Virus record (IMG/VR): IMGVR_UViG_3300046616_000314
Coordinates: 124,001 to 188,000 of that record
Direction: 5' to 3' (one strand)
From: a virus
Length of the DNA: 64,000 nucleotides
How positions within the stretch are numbered: the first letter of the stretch is position 1; every line of letters begins with the position of its first letter. Below, piece by piece: positions 7,494-14,431 of this stretch. The translations under genes and the position numbers were made by a program. Below the pieces are notes generated by a model that was given only the letters and a program-made list of their open reading frames with translations, made no database searches and had not been told where the DNA came from.

Positions 7494-7818
7494 CGTTCGT
7501 GGAATCGGCATAGTTACAGGCAGATCACTAACCGATAGGGATTGGAAGGGTGAGTGGAAGAACGTCGAAACTCTTCCGCCCTTTATTCTGTACCATTCGG
7601 GTCACTGGAAATATAGTTCCAAGATCGACTGGCAGGGTACTTTCATATGGTGTTCTGCGAACATCAAGAATTTCAGTGCCTTCGCCATCAGAACTGAATC
7701 ACTATCGGGTCCTAACGTTGGATGCCTGTCATTCGATACTGAAGAAGATCGCATGTTGTGCAGAATGAAATTTCCAGATTGGGATTTCATTCCGGCTGAT
7801 ATGGTGCTGCACACATGA
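7483..7818 (+). CDS. FKLKW-family protein 23 (111 aa)
   Basis: Overlaps the previous gene by 11 nt. Central helix GTFIWCSANIKNFSAF; tail TEEDRMLCRMKFPDW, with F replaced by C, then an extension of 11 residues. N-terminal strands include GIGIVTGRS. Function unknown. Confidence 0.83.
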   Translation: MSYNVRGIGIVTGRSLTDRDWKGEWKNVETLPPFILYHSGHWKYSSKIDWQGTFIWCSANIKNFSAFAIRTESLSGPNVGCLSFDTEEDRMLCRMKFPDWDFIPADMVLHT

Positions 7819-8123
7819 GAATGCGTTACATCGTCCCAAGCGCGGCAGGAAACCGCCTAGTCTGGTATGGCGAATGGCTTAGGGTTTCTGCCGTTCCGCC
7901 GAATTCGCTCATTCTACCCACACAAAATGTGGCAGAGAGCGTTAATCTCGCACACTGGTTTGAATGCCAGAAATGGGCGAAGGAAAATTTTGGCTATTTC
8001 GAAACCTTCGGTCTCGATACAATAATAGTGCGCCAGTCGCCGCTTTGGGGCGCCCATTTCGAAACCGAAGATGACATGCTATTGTTCAAACTGAAATTCA
8101 ATCGATGGCAGATTTTCGAATGA
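7815..8123 (+). CDS. FKLKW-family protein 24 (102 aa)
   Basis: ATGA overlap. Central helix ECQKWAKENFGYFETF (the G-Y turn again), strand WGAHFETE, tail DDMLLFKLKFNRWQIFE. Function unknown. Confidence 0.85.
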   Translation: MRMRYIVPSAAGNRLVWYGEWLRVSAVPPNSLILPTQNVAESVNLAHWFECQKWAKENFGYFETFGLDTIIVRQSPLWGAHFETEDDMLLFKLKFNRWQIFE

Positions 8124-8452
8124 TTACCCGGCACGTTGCTCAACCAACGAAGAAACGTTGGCACAATACCGAACGGCAGTTCGTTCGCGTAAATGGGCAA
8201 GTGATCAAACACCTTTTACTAGATTGTGCCAGGAACCCGTATTTCTGGGTGCTAGTCGATATCATGCATTTTCAACCGTATGACGATACGTTTTGGTATG
8301 ACATGCTGCATTGGGGTAGCGAGAATTTTGAGAAGCAACCCGTGGTCCTGTTTCAGAATCATTATTCCGCTATTTTATTTTGCAGCGATGAAGACGCGCT
8401 GCTTTTTAAACTGAAATTCTCTGGGCGGTATACCGCGAGTATGAGCCAATGA
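8120..8452 (+). CDS. FKLKW-family protein 25 (110 aa)
   Basis: ATG 8120 (ATGA overlap) is preferred over ATG 8105. The middle carries FVRVNGQVIKHLLLDCARNP, which matches the next gene (VMVNGKTFRNLVKDCVKNP), so this is another duplicate pair. Helix DMLHWGSENFEKQPVV; tail SDEDALLFKLKFSGRY. Function unknown. Confidence 0.85.
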   Translation: MITRHVAQPTKKRWHNTERQFVRVNGQVIKHLLLDCARNPYFWVLVDIMHFQPYDDTFWYDMLHWGSENFEKQPVVLFQNHYSAILFCSDEDALLFKLKFSGRYTASMSQ

Positions 8453-8778
8453 AAGGCGCAATCACATTATACTTTCGGGAGAGTCCCGAAGCGACGTGCT
8501 GGACCGTAAAGGATCGTGACAAATACGTCATGGTCAACGGTAAGACATTTCGCAATCTGGTAAAGGATTGCGTTAAGAATCCGTTTCCATATATCCTTAT
8601 CGATCATGACAAGCACATGGTTGATACGAATATTTGGAATGAAGTTCTGCCATGCACCAAATGGGAAAAATTTCCGACCATTTTGGCACAATGTCAGTTC
8701 ATCCTCGTGCTATTTCATAGCGAGGACGATGCCGTGATGTTCAAGATCATGTTCTCGAAATATTTTAAGGGAGAATAG
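8449..8778 (+). CDS. FKLKW-family protein 26, last of the array (109 aa)
   Basis: ATGA overlap. Shares the VNGK-N-L-x-K-D-C-x-K-N-P segment with the previous gene. The W-helix is altered (NEVLPCTKWEKFPTI) and the tail reads SEDDAVMFKIMFSKYF. The array ends 2 nt before the 3' end of the tRNA-Thr gene on the other strand. Function unknown. Confidence 0.84.
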   Translation: MKGAITLYFRESPEATCWTVKDRDKYVMVNGKTFRNLVKDCVKNPFPYILIDHDKHMVDTNIWNEVLPCTKWEKFPTILAQCQFILVLFHSEDDAVMFKIMFSKYFKGE

Positions 8779-8780
8779 AA

Positions 8781-8944
8781 TGGTGCCGGTTGCAAGACTC
8801 GAACTCGCGACCTTCGGTTTTCCTTGATCCTCTAAGCTTTAGGCTCTCGGACCTTCAAAGGGGGAGAGACTTTCGTCTGCTCCCGCTTCAGTCAACTTAA
8901 TGACCTGTACAAAACCACTGCTCTACCAACTGAGCTAAACCGGC
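8781..8944 (-). tRNA. tRNA-Thr (UGU) with an 88-nt insertion in the anticodon loop
   Basis: On the minus strand the 5' part starts GCCGGTT and runs through a D-arm (GCTC...GAGC) and half of the anticodon arm to TTTGTA; the 3' part (AACCGAAGGTC, T-arm GCGAG-TTCGAGT-CTTGC, AACCGGC, A, CCA) lies 88 nt further on. Joined, the two parts make a 76-nt tRNA with anticodon UGU that closely resembles alphaproteobacterial tRNA-Thr. The insert (8820-8907) falls between positions 37 and 38. It contains a GGGAG/CTCCC plus AGAC-GAAA-GTCT hairpin and smaller hairpins. It is too short for a normal group I intron. Pair 27-43 is mismatched (G-A). CCA is encoded. Confidence 0.8.
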
Positions 8945-8964
8945 GTACCGTTTCTATAATTATA

Positions 8965-8993
8965 TTTATACTAAACTAATTTAGTCCTGTCAA
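8965..8993 (-). promoter_or_regulatory. Promoter of the split tRNA-Thr
   Basis: Minus strand TTGACA (8988-8993), 17 nt, TATAAA (8965-8970), about 20 nt before the tRNA. The same box also reads TATAAATA, so late expression is possible. The spacer holds an inverted repeat CTAAA...TTTAG. Confidence 0.6.
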
Positions 8994-8995
8994 CA

Positions 8996-9232
8996 TCAAT
9001 CGACTTCGTTGCGACAAATTTTCACGATAGCCATGATGACGATGGAAACACCGAGAGCCGATACCAGTGCAATGATCGGATGGGTACACAACAACCCAAC
9101 GAATGCCAGGGCTCCGAAGAGAATCAGACCCACTAGAGCAAGTCCTACAAATAAGACTGCACCGATTGTTACGCATTCGACAGTGGATAGACGAAGGGCT
9201 TTAACAACCCGCTTGATATTTTGTAAGTTCAT
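8996..9232 (-). CDS. Small membrane protein, two transmembrane segments (78 aa)
   Basis: Start ATG 9230-9232 overlaps the stop of the upstream paralogue (ATGA). After a basic N-terminus (NLQNIKRVVKAL) come two long hydrophobic stretches (about residues 19-42 and 47-68) separated by CTHP, and a charged end KICRNEVD. No family recognised. It is the only membrane protein in this cluster of soluble paralogues and is last in the operon. Confidence 0.75.
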   Translation of the reverse strand: MNLQNIKRVVKALRLSTVECVTIGAVLFVGLALVGLILFGALAFVGLLCTHPIIALVSALGVSIVIMAIVKICRNEVD

Positions 9233-9510
9233 ATCCATTTGAGTTTAAAAAGGATTAGGGTATCGTCGTCAATGAATTCTAGGGCTAGACGCCATTCACG
9301 TCTTCCGTCTATCCCAAAATCTATAGTATCTAATTTTGGCACATATTTCAAATTTTCTTTACACCAATCGACAAAATTATCCGACAGAACAATAGCATTT
9401 GAACTGGTATGTGTTTTACCAGGGAATATTTTTGTCACGTCAACCACAAAGATGTCGTTGAACGGTGATCGCTTCTGATGATTTTCCGGCATGAACACAA
9501 AAACGGGCAT
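9229..9510 (-). CDS. FKLKW-family protein (93 aa)
   Basis: Start at TAATG with 1-nt overlap to the upstream gene. N-terminus MPVFVFMPENHQKRS; central helix NFVDWCKENLKYVPKL; tail DDDTLILFKLKWI. The final K-W-I-stop codons contain the start of the membrane protein gene. Function unknown. Confidence 0.87.
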   Translation of the reverse strand: MPVFVFMPENHQKRSPFNDIFVVDVTKIFPGKTHTSSNAIVLSDNFVDWCKENLKYVPKLDTIDFGIDGRREWRLALEFIDDDTLILFKLKWI

Positions 9511-9833
9511 TAGGTAGCTTTCAGCCAATCATCGATAAAATCGGTTGCAAGGAAGGTGTCGGCGCCAAATTGGGCGTAACGCATCTTGAACATCGTTGCG
9601 TCCAGATCGGTTTCGAAACGAAGATGGAACACTTGGTTGCCGCCATTGTCATACTCTACAGTCGTCGTGGGGTATTTGATGCCCCTGCGGTCCATCCACA
9701 GTAGTACGGAGGTAATAAGATGGTATTCGCGAAAATGCTGTTTGGCTACCTCATCATAGGTCCATCGCCAGTCCAGCAATTGCTCACTACCGTTTTCGTT
9801 AGTCTCGTGAACCCTTACAACGGTATCAGCCAT
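9510..9833 (-). CDS. FKLKW-family protein with C-terminal extension (107 aa)
   Basis: TGATG junction with the upstream gene. Central helix SVLLWMDRRGIKYPTT, strand VFHLRFET, tail DLDATMFKMRYAQFG, then about 20 more residues ending FIDDWLKAT. Function unknown. Confidence 0.85.
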   Translation of the reverse strand: MADTVVRVHETNENGSEQLLDWRWTYDEVAKQHFREYHLITSVLLWMDRRGIKYPTTTVEYDNGGNQVFHLRFETDLDATMFKMRYAQFGADTFLATDFIDDWLKAT

Positions 9834-10114
9834 CAGAATTTCAACCTACAAAGCAGCATGGATTCTGCGGAGTCTAATTCAAGTAGGAGCTTACGGCAAA
9901 GCCCTTTATTGAAAATAGGTCGCAAGATTGGTGTAATTTCGTTGGCTTCACACCAACAGGTAAATTCCTCCGTCAGCCGAAATACCTCGATAACATTCAA
10001 ATGTCTACTCAGTCGCCCGCTTTTGGTTATTTTGAAGCCAGCCAAATGTTGTTTCGTGGGATCAAGTTCCCACACCTTGCTTCCAAGTTCGGATACATCC
10101 AACTCGTATTTCAC
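9833..10114 (-). CDS. FKLKW-family protein, GTG start (93 aa)
   Basis: GTG 10112-10114 overlaps the upstream stop as GTGA; a TTG 15 nt earlier is less likely. N-terminus after the start is KYELDVSELGSKVWELDP. Central helix EFTCWCEANEITPIL; tail SAESMLLCRLKF. Function unknown. Confidence 0.82.
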   Translation of the reverse strand: MKYELDVSELGSKVWELDPTKQHLAGFKITKSGRLSRHLNVIEVFRLTEEFTCWCEANEITPILRPIFNKGLCRKLLLELDSAESMLLCRLKF

Positions 10115-10362
10115 AGTTTGTTTGCCCAATAGAGTTTGAACAGGGCTGCGCTATCGGTGTTGTCGAACACGATGAGAGGTTTCCACGTATTAACTTCCGC
10201 GTAGACCTTATTACCATCTGCCACGTGTTGGAAGGAATACCCGTTGACGCCATGCTGTTCGCACCATTTGACGAACGCTTGGGTAGGAAGAATGACGCGA
10301 TCATGTACGCGAGCCGCCCAAATTTCCCATCTAGAATTGAGAGTAAGGGCGATCTCGTTCAC
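10111..10362 (-). CDS. FKLKW-family protein, GTG start (83 aa)
   Basis: GTG 10360-10362 overlaps the upstream TGA (GTGA) and has GGAG 8 nt upstream, so it is preferred to a TTG at 10383. Central helix AFVKWCEQHGVNGYSF; tail NTDSAALFKLYWANKL. Function unknown. Confidence 0.82.
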   Translation of the reverse strand: MNEIALTLNSRWEIWAARVHDRVILPTQAFVKWCEQHGVNGYSFQHVADGNKVYAEVNTWKPLIVFDNTDSAALFKLYWANKL

Positions 10363-10724
10363 AAACGTTTCTCCGAAAACCAAGAAGGATAGGCGTTTAT
10401 AACACGTTTTTGAACAAATGCCATAAAATTACTACTAGAATCTCTGGAATTTCTGAACTGGAACGCTTGATCCTGAAGCGTTACTAACAGAGTGGAGTAT
10501 TCGAGTGCGATATCTTCATAGCTCGTATGGAAATCGTAGTTCTGGGTCAATACGATGATGGCAGCAATTAGATCACTATCATCCACGTGTTCGAATTCGC
10601 GGGGATCATATTCAATTTCTTTAAGAACAGCGTTCGCCAGAGCTTTGAAAGCGTTGCGATCATGTGGCTCTAAACGTTCAGAAAAACTCTCCATATGAGA
10701 ATGGAGTACACTAAGATGTTTCAT
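10359..10724 (-). CDS. Hypothetical helical protein (121 aa)
   Basis: Reads MKHLSVLHSHMESFSERLEP and is mostly helical with acidic patches (DPREFEHVDDSDLI). It does not carry the family motifs, making it the one unrelated soluble gene in this cluster. ATG 10722-10724 is chosen over a TTG at 10742. It ends WFSEKRL with a GTGA junction to the next paralogue. No family recognised. Confidence 0.72.
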   Translation of the reverse strand: MKHLSVLHSHMESFSERLEPHDRNAFKALANAVLKEIEYDPREFEHVDDSDLIAAIIVLTQNYDFHTSYEDIALEYSTLLVTLQDQAFQFRNSRDSSSNFMAFVQKRVINAYPSWFSEKRL

Positions 10725-10735
10725 ACCAATACTTA

Positions 10736-10942
10736 TTAACAAAACTTCAATTTAAAATATACAATATCGTCTGGGTTAGTAAGTGTGACTTCGTATAGAA
10801 AGCTAGCAAGTTTAGATTGTCTATAGAAAGTATAGCGTTCTCTGAGAAATGCTCGAATACTAGACAAGCATTCGATTTGATCATAGAACAGAAAACGCCC
10901 CGGATCGGAGGGGCTTTCCCAAGCGCGTTCAACATCAATCAT
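10736..10942 (-). CDS. FKLKW-family protein, short form (68 aa)
   Basis: ATGA overlap with the upstream gene. N-terminus MIDVERAWESPSDPGRF; the helix region SIRAFLRERYTFYRQ lacks the tryptophan; final strand YEVTLTN and tail PDDIVYFKLKFC. It is among the smallest members in the window. Function unknown. Confidence 0.82.
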   Translation of the reverse strand: MIDVERAWESPSDPGRFLFYDQIECLSSIRAFLRERYTFYRQSKLASFLYEVTLTNPDDIVYFKLKFC

Positions 10943-11220
10943 AACCACTTCAACTTAAACAGCATGGCTTCTTCATCAGTCTCAAACCACATGGAAATGT
11001 GGTCGGGAAACATATCGTTTTGTGTGCGGCGGTTCATAGCAGTTTCGAGAAACGTCCGCCCGATTTCTCCATCACGTTTACGCTCGTTGAGCCATTCGTG
11101 AATTACGTCATCAATCATCGGATACCACAGACCATCGCGCCAGACGAACAGGAAGGCGGTTGTACACCCCGGTCCACCGTATGCGGCATGGTGGTGTTGT
11201 GGAATTTTCAGTTCATACAC
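10939..11220 (-). CDS. FKLKW-family protein, GTG start (93 aa)
   Basis: GTG 11218-11220 lies 8 nt inside the upstream gene and is preferred to a TTG at 11238. A histidine-rich N-terminal loop (PQHHHAAYGGPG) is unusual. Central helix VIHEWLNERKRDGEIG; tail TDEEAMLFKLKWL. Function unknown. Confidence 0.82.
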   Translation of the reverse strand: MYELKIPQHHHAAYGGPGCTTAFLFVWRDGLWYPMIDDVIHEWLNERKRDGEIGRTFLETAMNRRTQNDMFPDHISMWFETDEEAMLFKLKWL

Positions 11221-11491
11221 GTGAAATATACTCAGCAAATTTCAAACGGAATATGACTGCATCGTTATCCGAGACGAAACATGCGGCTGATCGAAACCGA
11301 TACGCGGCGGTAGACATGCTGCGTTCCATCGGTGATTCGTAAATAAAATCATAGCGATAATCTACGACTGCCAAATCTTCGGTTTGGGTTGCGCACCATG
11401 CTTCCATCGTCTGCCGGGCTTCGAAAGACAGAACCTTGTTTAGGATGATAGGCGTAAACCGTTTCCGATCTTTGTGCGCGTTTGGGTCCAT
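11213..11491 (-). CDS. FKLKW-family protein, first of the minus cluster (92 aa)
   Basis: A promoter with TATGGT ends 5 nt before its ATG, so this message should be leaderless. Central helix TMEAWCATQTEDLAVV; strand RSAACFVS; tail DNDAVIFRLKFAEYISRV. Its expression is tied to the divergent gene at 11570 through a shared -35 box. Function unknown. Confidence 0.86.
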   Translation of the reverse strand: MDPNAHKDRKRFTPIILNKVLSFEARQTMEAWCATQTEDLAVVDYRYDFIYESPMERSMSTAAYRFRSAACFVSDNDAVIFRLKFAEYISRV

Positions 11492-11496
11492 ATCTC

Positions 11497-11525
11497 ACCA
11501 TACCTTAACGAAATTGAAATTGCAA
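11497..11525 (-). promoter_or_regulatory. Divergent promoter, leftward arm
   Basis: Minus strand TTGCAA (11520-11525), 17 nt, TATGGT (11497-11502), 5 nt to the ATG. TTGCAA is its own complement and also serves the rightward promoter. Confidence 0.65.
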
Positions 11526-11548
11526 ATTTTCGTAGGGTTCGCTATGGT
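11520..11548 (+). promoter_or_regulatory. Divergent promoter, rightward arm
   Basis: Plus strand TTGCAA (11520-11525), 17 nt, TATGGT (11543-11548). It has the same -35 hexamer, spacer length and -10 sequence as the leftward arm. Confidence 0.65.
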
Positions 11549-11569
11549 AAATCATTGATTGGAATTGAT

Positions 11570-11788
11570 ATGCTTATCTCGTTTGAAGAAATGAATGACT
11601 GCCACGAATTCACTGTGGATCACACCTTGATCGCGAAAATCGTCAAGGAACGTGTGTGCAACCATGACTATTGGGTCATCCACCCTCAAGAAGGGTTTTC
11701 GTTCCGTACTGTCGATAAGATGTCTCACCTGACAATCAAGGGTGCATTTGACATTTGCTGGAATGAATGGGTGAACTATGTGGACTGA
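11570..11788 (+). CDS. Small hypothetical protein (72 aa)
   Basis: Begins MLISFEEMNDCHEFTVDHTL after TTGGA 6 nt upstream; this ATG is chosen over an earlier GTG-type start within the promoter. It ends AFDICWNEWVNYVD. The sequence may be two strands, a helix and a final strand, but the family motifs are not convincing. It overlaps the next gene by 11 nt. No family recognised. Confidence 0.72.
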   Translation: MLISFEEMNDCHEFTVDHTLIAKIVKERVCNHDYWVIHPQEGFSFRTVDKMSHLTIKGAFDICWNEWVNYVD

Positions 11789-12059
11789 TCGTGACGGCAA
11801 CGAAATCGAAATCGAGACGATGAGCGACCGCTATTTGCTTAATGCGCAGCGATATGCGAAGGCGCGTCTCAAGAAAGTGCGCGAGCAACTGAAGGAAGCC
11901 CAACAGTTTTGGATGATGGTCCAGGGCGATCATGCAGAACGCGAACTTGAGCAACTGATTGAGCGTGGCGAAGATACCGTGTTCATGTTAGAAACCGGAA
12001 TGCGTAAGATGGAAGCTGTCATGCTGTCGCGCGGACTGTCACCGTTACCACAGGTCTAA
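11778..12059 (+). CDS. Hypothetical coiled-coil protein (93 aa)
   Basis: After a short acidic start (DRDGNEIEIETMSDRY) the chain is a long charged helix (AKARLKKVREQLKEAQQFW and ERELEQLIERGEDTVFM), probably a coiled coil. It could mediate oligomer formation. It is followed after 1 nt by a paralogue gene. No family recognised. Confidence 0.75.
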   Translation: MWTDRDGNEIEIETMSDRYLLNAQRYAKARLKKVREQLKEAQQFWMMVQGDHAERELEQLIERGEDTVFMLETGMRKMEAVMLSRGLSPLPQV

Positions 12060-12060
12060 G

Positions 12061-12276
12061 ATGTTACATCGTATCCGACTAGGCTATGAAAAAACGTACG
12101 AATTGTCGGAATATGGCGCGCGGGGCGTGTTTAGGTATCTAACTCCCCACGTGGAAGAATGGTGTGAAGAAAACGAAGTCGATCTTCATAGCATCGAAGA
12201 CAATGACGATGACACCTACACCTTTAATTTTGTAGATAAAGACAGCGCGGCATTGTTTCGGTTCAAGTGGCTCTGA
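12061..12276 (+). CDS. FKLKW-family protein (71 aa)
   Basis: Central helix HVEEWCEENEVDLHSI and tail DKDSAALFRFKWL, separated by a very acidic loop (EDNDDDTY). This compact version shows the core fold with almost no insertions. It ends CTC-TGA and the next ATG overlaps as TGATG. Function unknown. Confidence 0.87.
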   Translation: MLHRIRLGYEKTYELSEYGARGVFRYLTPHVEEWCEENEVDLHSIEDNDDDTYTFNFVDKDSAALFRFKWL

Positions 12277-12542
12277 TGTATGATTTAGACGTTGCTTATG
12301 ATTATGTTTTGCCGTTGGCGAGTTATGATGTTCATGCAAAAACTCGAATCATCAAGCCGCCTGTTGGCGATTGGTGCAAAGAGAATGGCATAGGCACACC
12401 TACTCTTTCTCATATCAAGGCGAACGTCAAACCGAACATGGAAGGTTCGTTTTATACGTTCACGTTTCAATCAGAAGATGATGCCGCCTTGTTCAAGTTG
12501 AAATGGCTGGCTAAAAATTTGAAGATTGACTTCGGACGATAA
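12276..12542 (+). CDS. FKLKW-family protein (88 aa)
   Basis: TGATG overlap. N-terminus MYDLDVAYDYVLPLASYDVH; central helix PVGDWCKENGIGTPTL; strand YTFTFQSE; tail DDAALFKLKWLAKNLKIDFGR. Function unknown. Confidence 0.87.
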   Translation: MYDLDVAYDYVLPLASYDVHAKTRIIKPPVGDWCKENGIGTPTLSHIKANVKPNMEGSFYTFTFQSEDDAALFKLKWLAKNLKIDFGR

Positions 12543-12573
12543 CAGGTACATCGTGTCCGAAACGGAGATCGTT

Positions 12574-12759
12574 ATGCCTAGACTGACCAGTGCCGAGTAT
12601 CTTCGCGCCTACAAAGAAGGTCAGCAAGCTTTCGCCAACATGCTTCAGTGCAGCGATAACCCATACACCGCTCTCATGGATGACCAATTTTTCGGCTGGG
12701 AAAATGGTTGGGTTGACGATCAGCAAGCCGCCTGGGATAAACTGATAGAATCGTTTTAG
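12574..12759 (+). CDS. Rmf/CrpP-like small protein (61 aa)
   Basis: ATG 12574 with GGAG 6 nt upstream. The pattern A-Y-x-x-G-x-x-A...N-P-Y...G-W-x-x-G-W (AYKEGQQAFANML, DNPYT, FGWENGWVDDQQAA) is that of the ribosome modulation factor / CrpP-like family, whose members bind ribosomes or act as small regulatory proteins. Inference: it could alter host ribosomes. It overlaps the convergent ART-like gene by 4 nt. The match is by motif only. Confidence 0.65.
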   Translation: MPRLTSAEYLRAYKEGQQAFANMLQCSDNPYTALMDDQFFGWENGWVDDQQAAWDKLIESF

Positions 12760-13349
12760 TACAGACGAGATTTCTTTTTCGTATCTTTGTCTAAACGAAG
12801 TTTGGCGATCACTGCATCTTGTATTTGCTTGGCAGGCTTCCCGTCCACATAGAGTAATGGATGGTCAAAGATCGGAGAATATTGGTGTGGTCCATCAAAT
12901 TCTTCAGGATGATCAATATGATAGATGACGTGTTTCATCATTCTCTCATATTGGGTCATAACCATTTCTAAGCGAATGATATATCGACTCACGTTGTTGA
13001 TGGGTCCGATTACAAACTCTTCCGCTTCGGTATATTCGCCCTCGCGCGTGTATGGCGTAGGCTCGTAAAAACTCTTCTTCTCATCGGTGTCCCAGTAATC
13101 GACGGGCGAGATTTTGTAGTTGTGTGACAGGCGCCGTTGGTCCAGCACGAACACTACGGCTCCGAAACCATGGGCGATACGCGGGCTCCGCGACAGGCTT
13201 ACGCCATTAATGTCGTCCAAGTCCATGTTGGAATGGCTGGTTCGATCCGCCATTTTATTCTGTTTGAGAATGAGCAAAGCACCACCGAACGTCGTCCCAT
13301 GATACAGGGGCGCGTCTCGTCCTTCACATAGAATCTCATGAATAAACAT
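12756..13349 (-). CDS. Capsid-targeted ADP-ribosyltransferase-like protein (197 aa)
   Basis: LYHGT (residues 15-19), a following helix (GGALLILKQNKM), GVSLSRSPRIA near residue 50 and an acidic TEAEEFVIG near residue 110 match the H-Y-E order of ART folds. The N-terminus MFIHEILCE-GRD is tag-like, with a possible prohead-protease site after L-C-E. It starts directly after the gp13 stop (TAAATG), so it is cotranscribed with a structural gene. Inference: injected effector that modifies a host target, similar in concept to T4 Alt. Target unknown. Confidence 0.72.
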   Translation of the reverse strand: MFIHEILCEGRDAPLYHGTTFGGALLILKQNKMADRTSHSNMDLDDINGVSLSRSPRIAHGFGAVVFVLDQRRLSHNYKISPVDYWDTDEKKSFYEPTPYTREGEYTEAEEFVIGPINNVSRYIIRLEMVMTQYERMMKHVIYHIDHPEEFDGPHQYSPIFDHPLLYVDGKPAKQIQDAVIAKLRLDKDTKKKSRLY

Positions 13350-14117
13350 TTAGCCGATTACGAAGCCATAGCCCATGTCGGAATCGATCAACTGAATGAT
13401 CTCTTGTTCCAGACGTTCCAGTTCGGATTGTGCTTCCGATTTTAGAGCGTCAGCGTTCATGGTGATACCACCTTGAGGACCGGCGAGGCTTTGGAACTTG
13501 CCACGGGCTTCAGCGATCATCAGCTTGCATTGCGCCAAGGCATAGTCACGAATCCACGGGCGAGCATATACGTCGTTGATGATGACTTCTTCAGGACGGG
13601 CGTTGTAGACGTGGACCATGATTTGCTCAACGTATGTAATCTTGCGTTGGATCGTCAGGCTCTTGGAATAGGTATCCCAAGTGTAAAGGATGTCGCGACC
13701 GAACATGCGACCAACAAGCTCTTGATATTGCATAGCAAAGTCGTAAGTGGCTAGCATACCTGCACCGCCGGTATCCATGCCACCTGGGTTGGAAATCATG
13801 TAGATGTTGTTGGTGAAAGCAAGGCTGAAGGGATCGATGGACGCGCCGCCAGCGGTGCCGCCGATGTTACGACGATACAGGGCGACGATGTTTTGAATTT
13901 CCTTCGGGAGAGTGTACTTGTTAACATCTGGTTGAGCATCGAAGAAGACGAAGCTCTCTTCAACGCTGTTACCCGAACGCTGACGATAGCGATCTAGGGC
14001 AAAGGTGATGGCAAGATTATACTCTTTATCTTCCAATTCAAGGTCAATCATGCCGCCGCCCAAACGGGTTTGAATTTCGTCAATCAATTGCGAGCGCGCA
14101 GTTACGTTATTAGCCAT
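13350..14117 (-). CDS. gp13: Neck protein gp13 (255 aa)
   Basis: Begins MANNVTARSQLIDEIQTRLG and has the T4-superfamily neck-protein pattern (LGGGMIDLELEDKEYNLAI, then ALDRYRQRSGNS and ARPWIRDYALAQCKLMIAE). In T4, gp13 with gp14 closes the filled head and joins it to the tail. A late promoter (GATAAATA) lies 22 nt upstream and the leader has AAGGTGAGG before the ATG. It is about the family's usual size. Unlike T4, it lies on the strand opposite to gp14. Confidence 0.88.
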   Translation of the reverse strand: MANNVTARSQLIDEIQTRLGGGMIDLELEDKEYNLAITFALDRYRQRSGNSVEESFVFFDAQPDVNKYTLPKEIQNIVALYRRNIGGTAGGASIDPFSLAFTNNIYMISNPGGMDTGGAGMLATYDFAMQYQELVGRMFGRDILYTWDTYSKSLTIQRKITYVEQIMVHVYNARPEEVIINDVYARPWIRDYALAQCKLMIAEARGKFQSLAGPQGGITMNADALKSEAQSELERLEQEIIQLIDSDMGYGFVIG

Positions 14118-14139
14118 GATAAATCCTCACCTTGTAAGG

Positions 14140-14147
14140 TATTTATC
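14140..14147 (-). promoter_or_regulatory. Late promoter of gp13
   Basis: GATAAATA on the minus strand, followed by a leader with a Shine-Dalgarno. It adjoins the early-type promoter of the divergent gene at 14185. Confidence 0.6.
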
Positions 14148-14149
14148 GG

Positions 14150-14178
14150 TTGACTTTCGTTTGGTAATTAACGAAAAT
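14150..14178 (+). promoter_or_regulatory. Promoter, leaderless arrangement
   Basis: TTGACT (14150-14155), 17 nt, GAAAAT (14173-14178), 6 nt to the ATG at 14185. The -10 is a weak match. Confidence 0.45.
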
Positions 14179-14184
14179 ACAAGC

Positions 14185-14382
14185 ATGAAACACGATTTCT
14201 CTGGCTTTCTCGGACGGGCATCGATGCCCGCTGGTTCTCGTTGCGCTTTGCGTCTGAGTAATCGACGTTTGAAGCCCGAAAACCTAAATCTGACTCGTGA
14301 TCAGATGCGTACCTATGCGAAACTTCACGGCTTACCGTACAATGGTCACGTATCTTCGCATAGGTACGGTCAGTGGCGTTGA
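14185..14382 (+). CDS. Small basic hypothetical protein (65 aa)
   Basis: Starts MKHDFSGFLGRASMPAGSRC. It is basic (RLSNRRLKPENLNL) and ends HRYGQWR. The ATG is placed by the promoter 6 nt upstream. Its stop overlaps the -35 box of the next promoter. No family recognised; the charge suggests nucleic-acid binding. Confidence 0.65.
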   Translation: MKHDFSGFLGRASMPAGSRCALRLSNRRLKPENLNLTRDQMRTYAKLHGLPYNGHVSSHRYGQWR

Positions 14383-14407
14383 CATAATTTTCGTAATACC
14401 GTAATAG
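14379..14407 (+). promoter_or_regulatory. Promoter of the GcrA-like gene
   Basis: TTGACA (14379-14384), 17 nt, TAATAG (14402-14407). A leader of about 18 nt with GGAG precedes the GTG start. Confidence 0.6.
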
Positions 14408-14431
14408 TCCAGCTTCAGTCGGGAGTATTAC

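Noticed and set aside
8820-8907. The tRNA-Thr insert as a group I intron
   Set aside because: 88 nt is far below the known minimum of about 200 nt, and no P7/guanosine-binding core is visible. Kept as an unexplained insert.
8781-8944. tmRNA
   Set aside because: The body is a normal tRNA-Thr at both ends with D- and T-arms; there is no tag reading frame or tmRNA-type acceptor.
12526-12573. An upstream start for the Rmf-like gene
   Set aside because: GGAG 6 nt before ATG 12574 is much better and the extra residues are not family-like.
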